A stretch of DNA of 55,402 nt from DASYCK01 sp036500205 (GTDB lineage: Bacteria > Myxococcota_A > Polyangia > Fen-1088), in assembly GCA_036500205.1 (NCBI GenBank), contig DASYCK010000192.1, positions 1 to 55,402 on the forward strand. Reading direction: 5' to 3'. Positions 25,680-32,893 of the stretch are shown here, piece after piece; the first letter of the stretch is position 1; every line of letters begins with the position of its first letter. Under the pieces are notes generated by a model. It saw nothing but the letters and a program-made list of their open reading frames with translations. It did not search any database and was not told where the DNA came from. Made by a program: the position numbers and the translations under genes.

Positions 25680-27101
25680 ATGAGAATGTCCACCAATCGA
25701 TCGTTGTTCGTGGCGACGTGCCTCAGTCTGGGCGCCATCGTCTTCGTCTCGTCCGGCATCGGCTGCGGCAGCAGCGGAGGAAATGCCAAGGGAAGCGGCG
25801 GGAGCAACGGCTCGGGTGGCAAGAGCAATGGCTCGGGGGGTGGCAACGGCTCGGGCGGTAACAGCTCCGGCTCGGGTGGCAGCAACAGCTCCGGCTCCGG
25901 GGGCAGCAACAGCTCCGGCTCGGGTGGCAACAGCTCCGGCTCCGGCGGTAGCAGCTCCGGCTCCGGCGGCAGCAGCTCCGGCTCCGGCGGCAGCGGTCCC
26001 TCCGACGCCGGCTCGATGACGGCCACGTTCTCTTACACGTTCGACAAGGATCTTCAGAGCTTCAAGCTGAACGACTACGCCGATACGAACCACAAGAACC
26101 TCGCCGCCGCCGACTCGGGATCGAGCCCGGCCGTCGCGTGGGAGTCCGCCGATGGCAGCCCCGACAACGGTGCTCTGAAGATCAGCGCGACGTTCACCGA
26201 CTACCAGCAGTACGTCGATCCCGTCATCAACCTGGCATCGGCGATAGACGTATCGGGCGGCAAGACGGTCCACGCGCGCGTCAAGCTGGTCTCGGGGACG
26301 TTCGCCGGCGGCGCCGTGCTGACGGTGTCGACCACTTCGTCATACGTCGAGGCCGCTAGCAAGTGGACGACGCTGACCCAGGGCCAATGGATCCCGATCG
26401 ATCTGGATCTGAGCATGGTCACTGCCTCGGGATACGACGCCTCGATGGTCGTCCAGATGGGCATCCGCTTCGACACGGGTGACGCGCCGGAGGCGGGCGC
26501 CTTTGCCGGCCCCGACGACGTCGTCTTCTTGGTCGACACCATCACCGACGGCGACGGCTCGAAGGTCGTCCCCATGCTGACCTACAACTTCGACACGACG
26601 GTTCAAGGTTTTGCGTTGAACAACTACGCCGACAGCAGCCGCAATAACCTGGCGGCCCCAGACGCGGGATCCTCGCCGACGCTGACCTTCGATTCCTCGA
26701 TCGGACAGCCGAACCCTGGCTCCCTGAAGGTCGCCGTGACCTACACGGACTACAAGCAATATGTCGACGTGATCCTCAACCTGACGCCGACGATCGATTT
26801 AACGGGCAAGACGGTCCACGCAAAGATCACTCTCGATTCGGGCACGTTCACGGGCGGCGCCGTCCTTCACGTGGGGACCACGACGGCTTACACGGATGGT
26901 TCGGCCGTTTGGACGACACCGACCATGGGAACCTGGACAGACCTGTCGCTGGATCTCAGCACGGTCACCACGACCGCCTACGACCCGAGCATGGTCATTC
27001 AGGTCGGCATCCGACTGGATACGGGTGACGCACCGGACAGCGGCTCCTTCGCAGGCCCCGCCGACGTGGTGTTCCACATCGATTCGATCACGGCCGAATG
27101 A
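25680..27101 (+). CDS. Lipoprotein with a Ser/Gly tether and two tandem carbohydrate-binding-like modules
   Basis: 473 residues. The lipobox is GIGC (Cys29), then an approximately 80-residue Gly/Ser/Asn linker. Two homologous beta-sandwich modules follow (about 115-293 and 294-473): FDKDLQSFKLNDYAD / FDTTVQGFALNNYAD; YQQYVDPV / YKQYVDVI; MGIRFDTGDAPE / VGIRLDTGDAPD. A third relative is the domain of the lipoprotein at 6695. There is no catalytic motif; the layout suggests a surface glycan-binding protein, filling the role SusD-type proteins have in Bacteroidota. GGGGAG precedes the ATG. 63 bp upstream of the Tat GH5 mannanase. Confidence 0.7.
   Translation: MRMSTNRSLFVATCLSLGAIVFVSSGIGCGSSGGNAKGSGGSNGSGGKSNGSGGGNGSGGNSSGSGGSNSSGSGGSNSSGSGGNSSGSGGSSSGSGGSSSGSGGSGPSDAGSMTATFSYTFDKDLQSFKLNDYADTNHKNLAAADSGSSPAVAWESADGSPDNGALKISATFTDYQQYVDPVINLASAIDVSGGKTVHARVKLVSGTFAGGAVLTVSTTSSYVEAASKWTTLTQGQWIPIDLDLSMVTASGYDASMVVQMGIRFDTGDAPEAGAFAGPDDVVFLVDTITDGDGSKVVPMLTYNFDTTVQGFALNNYADSSRNNLAAPDAGSSPTLTFDSSIGQPNPGSLKVAVTYTDYKQYVDVILNLTPTIDLTGKTVHAKITLDSGTFTGGAVLHVGTTTAYTDGSAVWTTPTMGTWTDLSLDLSTVTTTAYDPSMVIQVGIRLDTGDAPDSGSFAGPADVVFHIDSITAE
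25775..26010 (+). repeat. In-frame repeats coding the Ser/Gly linker
   Basis: About 235 bases of degenerate repeats built on GGCAGCAGCTCCGGCTCCGG-like units encode the tether of the two-module lipoprotein. Some adjacent 21-base units differ by one or two bases, so recent slippage expansion is likely. Confidence 0.8.
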
Positions 27102-27164
27102 GCCGAGCTGTCGCGGGCGTTCCGCTTGGAGGCCCCCGTAGATTCGCCTACACTTCCGGGCCTC

Positions 27165-28574
27165 ATGCGAAACGACGACGCTTCGACATCGACTGAGAAC
27201 GGGACGAGCGCGGCGGTGGCGCCTGCGCCAGTGACAACATCGGCCAGCCGGCGCGACGTCCTGCGCGGCGCCGCCGCGTTCGCCGGCACGGCCGCCATCG
27301 CCGCCTGTCACAACGTGCCGGCGGTCTCGTCCGCCGCGGCCGCCGCCGTCCCCAAGACCGTCCTCCCGGGCGGGCTGGAGGTGCGGGGCACGCGCTTCTA
27401 CCGTGATGGCAAACCGTTCTTCGTCAGCGGCTTCAACTACTGGTCGGCGCTGCCTAACGCGCGCCAAGGAAACGACGCTGGCTGGGATCAGATTCGTCGC
27501 GACCTCGATGCCATGCAGGGGCTCGGCGTCAACATGCTGCGCATCATGGGCGCCACCGAGGGCCCCGACAGCGAGCCGCTGCGCATCGTGCCGTCGCTGC
27601 AGCCTTCGCCCGGTCAGTATGACCCCGCCGGCGTCGCCGGCCTGCTGCGCCTCGTGGCCGAGCTGGAGAAGCGCAAGCTGCACGCGATCTTCATCATGAA
27701 CAACTTCTGGCACTGGTCGGGCGGCATGGCCCAGTACCTGGCCTGGGCCGGTCAGGGGCCCATCCCCTACCCGCCGCCCCACCCGGGCGGAAGCTGGGAC
27801 ACGTACCAGAAGACGACGGCGAATTTCTACTCCAATGAGAAGGCCCTGAAGCTGTACGACGACCTGCTGCGCTTCGTGGTGCCGCAGCTGAAGAGCAGCC
27901 CGTCCGTCATCTGGGAGCTGGCCAACGAACCCCGCGGCATGCGCAACATCCCGGCGTTTCACAGGTGGATCGACGAGACGGCGGGCCTCATTCGCACGCT
28001 GGCCCCCGGCCAGCTGATCACGACCGGCAGCGAGGGTCAGACCGCGGATCCGCGCTACGCCGGCGTCGACGTCGCGGCGGACCACCAGAGCCCGAACATC
28101 GACTTCATCACCTTTCACATGTGGGCCCAGAACTGGAACTGGGTGAAGCGCCAGAGCCTGGCCCACGATCTGCCACGGGCCCTCGACCTGGCGAAGAAGT
28201 ACCTGAACGACCACGTGACCCGTGTGGCGAAGGTGGGCAAGCCCTTGCTCCTGGAAGAGTTCGGGTTCCCCCGGGACGAGGGGAACTTCGATCCCGCCGC
28301 GACGACCACCCTACGCGATCAGTACTTCGACGCGGTCTACGGGATGGTGCATTCGCTGATCCCGAACAGCGCCATGGCCGGGATCATGCCGTGGGCGTGG
28401 GCCGGCGACACCCGTCCCCCGCGGCCGGGCGAGTTCTGGAAGCCGGGTGATCCGTTCATCGGCGACCCCCCGCACGAGGAACAAGGCTGGTACAGCGTCT
28501 ACACGCCCGATACCACCGTGAAGCTGATCCAGGACTGGACCGCCAAGATCACCGGTACCACAGTGACCTCGTAA
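27165..28574 (+). CDS. Tat-exported GH5 endo-beta-1,4-mannanase
   Basis: 469 residues. The Tat signal is ASRRDVLRG plus a hydrophobic stretch to IAAC. The barrel has the GH5 subfamily-7 mannanase look: GTRFYRDGKPFFVSGFNYW, LGVNMLRIMGATEG, NNFWHWSGGMAQYL, acid/base Glu255 in WELANEPRG, FHMWAQNWNW, nucleophile Glu365 in LLEEFGFPRD. It cleaves internal beta-1,4-mannosyl bonds of mannan or galactoglucomannan. ATG 27165 is preferred; TTG 27126 is an alternative. It lies between the two-module binding lipoprotein and a sugar kinase on the same strand. Confidence 0.93.
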   Translation: MRNDDASTSTENGTSAAVAPAPVTTSASRRDVLRGAAAFAGTAAIAACHNVPAVSSAAAAAVPKTVLPGGLEVRGTRFYRDGKPFFVSGFNYWSALPNARQGNDAGWDQIRRDLDAMQGLGVNMLRIMGATEGPDSEPLRIVPSLQPSPGQYDPAGVAGLLRLVAELEKRKLHAIFIMNNFWHWSGGMAQYLAWAGQGPIPYPPPHPGGSWDTYQKTTANFYSNEKALKLYDDLLRFVVPQLKSSPSVIWELANEPRGMRNIPAFHRWIDETAGLIRTLAPGQLITTGSEGQTADPRYAGVDVAADHQSPNIDFITFHMWAQNWNWVKRQSLAHDLPRALDLAKKYLNDHVTRVAKVGKPLLLEEFGFPRDEGNFDPAATTTLRDQYFDAVYGMVHSLIPNSAMAGIMPWAWAGDTRPPRPGEFWKPGDPFIGDPPHEEQGWYSVYTPDTTVKLIQDWTAKITGTTVTS

Positions 28575-28600
28575 GGGGGCCAGAGCGGCGGTGGTTTTCC

Positions 28601-29680
28601 GTGTCATTTGATCCGGAGTCGATTCGAACGGCGGTGCTGCCGCACTTTCCCGTGGCGACGAGCTCCGCGCTGGCGCCGCTCGGCAACGGGCTCATCAACG
28701 AGACCTTCGCCCTGACCGATCCCGAGCGTGGGACGTTCGTGCTCCAGCGCGTGAATCCGCTGTTTTCGCCGGCCATTCATCGGAACATCCAGGCCGTCAC
28801 GACGGCGTTGCTCCGGGCCGGCCTGCCCACGCAGGCTCTGGTGGCGACGAACGACGGCCAGCTCTGCCTTCAGCTTGCGAACCCTCTGGGGGGCGGCGCG
28901 CCCGCCGTGTGGCGGCTGATGACGTTCGTCGCGGGACATTCCTTCGAGGTCGTGTCGGGTCCGCGGCAGGCGCGCGCGGCGGGCGCGCTGATCGCGCGAT
29001 TTCACGCGGCGCTGGACGGCCTCGCGCACACGTTCCTCGGCCTGCGCGGCGGCGTTCACGACACGCCCAAGCATCTGGCCACCCTCCGGCGGGCGCTGGC
29101 CGCCCACCCGGAGCATCGCCTGCACGCCGCCGTCGCCCCGCTGGGTGCCGGCATTCTGGCGGCGGCGGATGCGCTGCCGGCGCTTCCCGCGCTCACGCCC
29201 CGCATCTGCCACGGAGACTTGAAGTTCAACAACGTCCTGTTCGCGGGGGAAGCGCTTCCCGACGGCGAATCCGCGCTGTGCCTCATCGATCTCGACACGG
29301 TGGGACCGCTGTCGCTGGCGTACGAGCTGGGGGACGCATGGCGCTCGTGGTGCAATCGCGGCGGCGAGAACGTCCCCGTGGCTGAGCTCGATCTGGAGAT
29401 CTTCCTCGCCTCGCTCGATGGCTACCGTGGCGCCCTCGGCCGCGCCCTGGCCGACGACGAGCGGGAGGCGCTGCTGCTCGGTCCGGAGTGGATCAGCCTG
29501 GAGCTGGCCGCGCGCTTCGCGGCGGACGCGCTCACCGAGTCCTACTTCGGCTGGGACAGGGAGCGCTTTTCTGGGCGCGGTGAGCACAACCTGGTGCGCG
29601 CGCGCGGCCAGTTATCGCTGCACAGGGCGTTCGCCGCCACGCGCGCCACCCGCGCCCGCGCGTTCGTGAACGATGGTTGA
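28601..29680 (+). CDS. NahK-like sugar kinase (APH-fold phosphotransferase)
   Basis: 359 residues, cytoplasmic. The protein-kinase-like APH fold has an N-lobe with LGNGLINETFAL and FVLQRVNPLFSPAIHRN, and a catalytic HGDLKFNN (Asp206) with metal-binding LIDLDTVG (Asp230). The INET...LQRVN pattern is close to N-acetylhexosamine 1-kinase (NahK). In NahK relatives the sugar 1-OH is phosphorylated. Following a mannanase by 26 bp, it probably phosphorylates mannose, galactose or an amino sugar released by the locus; which one is undetermined. Starts at GTG. Convergent with the lipoprotein at 29692. Confidence 0.8.
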   Translation: MSFDPESIRTAVLPHFPVATSSALAPLGNGLINETFALTDPERGTFVLQRVNPLFSPAIHRNIQAVTTALLRAGLPTQALVATNDGQLCLQLANPLGGGAPAVWRLMTFVAGHSFEVVSGPRQARAAGALIARFHAALDGLAHTFLGLRGGVHDTPKHLATLRRALAAHPEHRLHAAVAPLGAGILAAADALPALPALTPRICHGDLKFNNVLFAGEALPDGESALCLIDLDTVGPLSLAYELGDAWRSWCNRGGENVPVAELDLEIFLASLDGYRGALGRALADDEREALLLGPEWISLELAARFAADALTESYFGWDRERFSGRGEHNLVRARGQLSLHRAFAATRATRARAFVNDG

Positions 29681-29691
29681 TTGAGAGCGGG

Positions 29692-30243
29692 CTATCCAGC
29701 CCTGCCGAGCGTGCCGGTCCCCATCGGCGTGCAGGTGACGGGGGAGGTGATCGTTCCCGTCAAGGCTGTCGACAGGGTGCTGCCCGACAGCTCGACGGTC
29801 CAGCCGGTGACGTCGACGGTCACCCTGTTTCCCATGATGGTGGCGCTGCAGGTCTGCCCCGCTTCCACGGTCGCCTTCGCTCCCGTCACGGTGAAGCTGG
29901 CGTTGCAGGCGATGCCACCCGTCGAGGTGACATTGACATGAGTGGCATCGAGCCTCGTGATCGTCAGCAGGTCGCCGGTCAGATCGAGCGTGGCGACGGC
30001 GACGTTGCACATGGGCTGAAGTGATCCCGCCTGGAAGATCCATGTGCCGGCCAGGGCCTCCGCCGGATCGCTGGTCGTCGCGCCGCCCGCGCCGCCTCCA
30101 CCCGCGGCGCCGCTCTCGCCGCCCCCCCCGCTCGTTCCACCGAGGCCACTGGCGCCGCCAGCGCCTCCAGGGCTGCTGCTGCTGCAGCCCATCAGAAGAC
30201 CCAGAGTGAAGGCCAAACGAAGGGTGTTCTTCCCGAATTTCAT
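29692..30243 (-). CDS. Lipoprotein with a Gly-rich linker and small beta domain
   Basis: 183 residues. The lipobox is LLMGC, then about 45 residues of Gly/Ser/Ala. The remaining 110 residues are a compact beta domain: ALAGTWIFQAG, lipocalin-like 'GTW' opening, alternating strands (TLDLTGDLLTITRL, HVNVTSTGG) and two Cys pairs (PMCNV/IACNA/QTCSAT/VTCTP). AGGA eight bases upstream supports ATG 30243 over 30252. Function unknown; it may be another binding lipoprotein at the edge of the glycan island, just before the molybdate genes. Confidence 0.65.
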   Translation of the reverse strand: MKFGKNTLRLAFTLGLLMGCSSSSPGGAGGASGLGGTSGGGGESGAAGGGGAGGATTSDPAEALAGTWIFQAGSLQPMCNVAVATLDLTGDLLTITRLDATHVNVTSTGGIACNASFTVTGAKATVEAGQTCSATIMGNRVTVDVTGWTVELSGSTLSTALTGTITSPVTCTPMGTGTLGRAG

Positions 30244-30363
30244 GAGACCCATCCTAGGTCCCTTTGTTCGACGCGCAATGTTCGGCCTGCGCAAACCGGG
30301 CGATTGGTCGCGCGCGGTTCGCGAGGCAGCGCTGAAACAGGTGACATTGCGCACACGCCTTCT

Positions 30364-31095
30364 TCATCCGGGGTTGCCGCCGAAGAACGTGCGCACGAAA
30401 TCGGTCGCCGGCTTCGCCGCCAGCTCCTCGCTTCGTCCCCGCTGAACGACGCCCCCCTGCTCGAGGACGATCACCTCGCCGCCGAAGGCCTCGGCGTCGG
30501 CGCGATCGTGGGTCACGATCACCGTCGGGATGGCCAGGCTGCGAAGATGAGCGACCAGAAAGCCGCGCACCGTCCGCCGCACGGCAACGTCGAGCGCCGC
30601 CAGCGGCTCGTCGAGCAGCAACGCGCGCGGGTGGCGGGCCAGCGCCCGCGCCAGCCCCACCCGCTGGGCCTCGCCGCCAGAGAGCGTGTCGATCCGCCGT
30701 CGCGCCAGCGCCTCCACGCCCAGCTCACGAAGCGCGTCCAGCGCCTGCCGCTCGCGCGCGGCGCGGCCCATCCCGGAGATTCCGAAGGCGACGTTCCCCA
30801 GCACGTCGAGGTGCGGGAACAGCGCGTACCGCTGGGGGAGAAAGCCGATGCGCCGCTGCTCGATCGGGACGTCGAGGCCGAGCGCGCCGTCGAACAGCGC
30901 CGCGCCGTCGAGCGCCACCCGGCCGGTGCGTGGGGTCAGCGCGCCCAGGATCATCATCAAGGCGCTCGTCTTCCCGGCGCCGTTCGGCCCCACGATCACC
31001 GTCGGCTCGGCGGAGGCCCGCAGGGTCAGGGCGATCGGCAGCGCGCTGATCTGCCCGACCACGTCGACCTCGAGCACGGGGGGCGCCGCGCTCAC
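30364..31095 (-). CDS. modC: Molybdate ABC transporter ATP-binding protein, short form
   Basis: 243 residues. Complete ABC ATPase: Walker A GPNGAGKTSA, Q-loop FLPQRYALFPHL, signature LSGGEAQR, Walker B LLLDEPLAALD, H-loop VTHDRAD. It powers molybdate import with ModB and ModA. ModC is usually about 350 residues, ending in a TOBE (molybdate-binding) domain; this one stops at the end of the ATPase, so feedback by TOBE is absent. The start is GTG, overlapping the modB stop as GTGA. Sulfate CysA-like assignment is less likely given the ModA neighbour and molybdoenzyme gene nasA. Confidence 0.9.
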   Translation of the reverse strand: MSAAPPVLEVDVVGQISALPIALTLRASAEPTVIVGPNGAGKTSALMMILGALTPRTGRVALDGAALFDGALGLDVPIEQRRIGFLPQRYALFPHLDVLGNVAFGISGMGRAARERQALDALRELGVEALARRRIDTLSGGEAQRVGLARALARHPRALLLDEPLAALDVAVRRTVRGFLVAHLRSLAIPTVIVTHDRADAEAFGGEVIVLEQGGVVQRGRSEELAAKPATDFVRTFFGGNPG

Positions 31096-31898
31096 GTCCG
31101 GGCTCCCAGGCGAATGGCGACGAGCAGCGCGAACGCCACCGCCAGCAAGACGATCGACAGACTCTGCGCCGTGCGCAGATCCGACTCGAGCGCCGTGTAG
31201 ATCGCCAGCGGCAAGGTCTGCGAGCGCCCGCTCAGATTTCCCGCGAACATCAAGGTCGCGCCGAATTCCCCCAGCGCGCGCGCCCAGCTCATGGCGGCGC
31301 CGCCCGCCAGCCCGGCCCGCGAGATCGGCAGGACCACCCTGAAGAACACGCGCGGGCGCGACGCCCCCAGGGTCCGCGCCACCAGCAGGAGGTCCGGATC
31401 GAGCCGGCGAAACAGCGCGATCGCCGCCTGCACGTAGAACGGCGCCCCCACGAAGGTCTCGGCGAACACCACCGCCGCCCGCGTGAACGGCAAGCCCACG
31501 CCGACGCTGGCCAGCGCCGGGCCGAGCAGACCGCGGCGGCCGAACGCCAGCAGCAGCGCCACGCCCGCCACCGCGGGGGGAAGCACCACGGGAAGCTGGA
31601 CCAACGTCTCGACGAACCGCCAGCCACGTGTGCGCCGGCGCGCCAGCACCCAGGCGAGCGGCGTGCCGCACACGATCACCAGGAACAGGCTGGTGGTGGT
31701 CGTCGCCAACGTCAGCCGCACCGCCGGGCCGACCATGGGATCGGACAGCCCCCGCAACAGCGCCGCGGGCGACGTGGTGAAGAAGAGCCCCGCCACCGGC
31801 AACGCGATCAGCAGCAACAGCGCCCCCGAGAGCGCGCCTACCGCCACCGACCAGGCCAGGTCGACGGCGCGGCGCCGAGCGTCTCGCGGCGACGTCAC
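31092..31898 (-). CDS. modB: Molybdate ABC transporter permease
   Basis: 268 residues with several transmembrane segments (from about residue 13). The permease signature is the EAA-type loop LGASRPRVFFRVVLPISRAGLAGGAAMSWARALGEFG (motif positions about 185-215). ModB shape: LPVVLPPAVAGVALL and ALGEFGATLMFAGN, the latter characteristic of molybdate/sulfate permeases. It starts at GTG overlapping the modA stop as GTGA, and its own stop overlaps modC the same way: tightly coupled translation. Channel half of the importer, inner membrane. Confidence 0.93.
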   Translation of the reverse strand: MTSPRDARRRAVDLAWSVAVGALSGALLLLIALPVAGLFFTTSPAALLRGLSDPMVGPAVRLTLATTTTSLFLVIVCGTPLAWVLARRRTRGWRFVETLVQLPVVLPPAVAGVALLLAFGRRGLLGPALASVGVGLPFTRAAVVFAETFVGAPFYVQAAIALFRRLDPDLLLVARTLGASRPRVFFRVVLPISRAGLAGGAAMSWARALGEFGATLMFAGNLSGRSQTLPLAIYTALESDLRTAQSLSIVLLAVAFALLVAIRLGART

Positions 31899-32665
31899 GG
31901 GGACGGACAAGGCACGAATCCCGATTCGCGCAGCGCCGCGACCCCCGCCGGCGATTTGACGAGGTCGATCCACTGCTTGGCGAGCGCCGGGCTCGGCGCG
32001 TGCGTCAGCGTCGCCATGGGATATTCGGGCGTCACGTTGAACGCGGGCGGGATGGTCACCGCCGCGACCTTGTCACCCGCGGTGACGGTGTCGCTGCGAT
32101 AGACGACGCCGGCGTCGGCCTCGCCCAGCACCACCTTCGCCAGCACCTGACGGACGTTCAATTCGCGCGAGACCACCTTGGCCTCGACCCGCTTCGCGAA
32201 GTCGTCCCCGTACTTCGCCGCCGCCCGCTTCAAGATCTGCGCGGTGTAGGAACCGATGGGGACCTCGGGCGTGCCCACCACGATGCGTTCGACCCGCGGG
32301 AGATCGGCGAACGACTTCACGGTCCCGGCCAGCTCCGGTCGCACCACCATGACCGGCTCGTTGCACGCGAACACCGTGGGAGCCGCCACCAGCCCCTGGG
32401 CCACCAGCGCGTCCATGTGCTTGCGATCGGCGGAAGCGAACACGTCGGCGGCGGCGCCATGCTCGAGCTGGGCGCGTAGCTCCTGGCTCCCGGCCACGTT
32501 GACGACGACCTTCACCTTGGGGTGCGCGGCCTCGAAGCGGGGGACCAGCTTCGAGAAGGCGTCCTTCAGGGACGCCGCCTCGAACACCACCAGCTCGCTG
32601 TCGCCCGGGGCGGACCGGGCCGCGCCCCCCACGCCCAGCAGCGCCAGCGCGACGACCAGGTGCAT
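31895..32665 (-). CDS. modA: Molybdate ABC transporter substrate-binding protein
   Basis: 256 residues. Signal peptide (MHLVVALALLGVGGAARS), then a ModA core: LVVFEAASLKDAFSKL (oxyanion-binding Ser), NVAGSQELRAQLEHGAAADVFASAD, EVPIGSYTA, GEADAGVVYRSD. ModA binds molybdate or tungstate in the periplasm. ATG 32665 gives a normal signal peptide; ATG 32734 would add a 23-residue basic leader. First gene of modABC, transcribed divergently from nasA, whose product needs molybdenum cofactor. Confidence 0.92.
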   Translation of the reverse strand: MHLVVALALLGVGGAARSAPGDSELVVFEAASLKDAFSKLVPRFEAAHPKVKVVVNVAGSQELRAQLEHGAAADVFASADRKHMDALVAQGLVAAPTVFACNEPVMVVRPELAGTVKSFADLPRVERIVVGTPEVPIGSYTAQILKRAAAKYGDDFAKRVEAKVVSRELNVRQVLAKVVLGEADAGVVYRSDTVTAGDKVAAVTIPPAFNVTPEYPMATLTHAPSPALAKQWIDLVKSPAGVAALRESGFVPCPSP

Positions 32666-32893
32666 CGGGCGGGTGAAGGCCCTTCCCGATCCACGGAGCC
32701 TCGATCGATGGTCGCTTCGCGTGAGGATTATCATGGGGAGCTTGGGCGACAAGGCCCCCATTCTTACGTCATCGGGGCGCGATCGACACTTCCCAGCCCC
32801 CGCCGTCACGGTCGCCGCGTTCCCACCGTTACCAGGTCCTGGACCAATCTTGACCATTTCGAAACAGACCGTCGCTGATTGTGAGAAGGCCTG
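32666..32893. promoter_or_regulatory. modABC/nasA divergent control region
   Basis: 228 bases between the divergent starts. It holds an 11-bp palindrome GGTCC-T-GGACC (32835-32845), overlapping CCAGG-T-CCTGG, followed by TTGACC at 32850-32855, about 40 bases before nasA. This would suit an operator for a nitrate or molybdate regulator. GAGAAGG lies five bases before the nasA ATG. The regulator is not identified. Confidence 0.4.
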
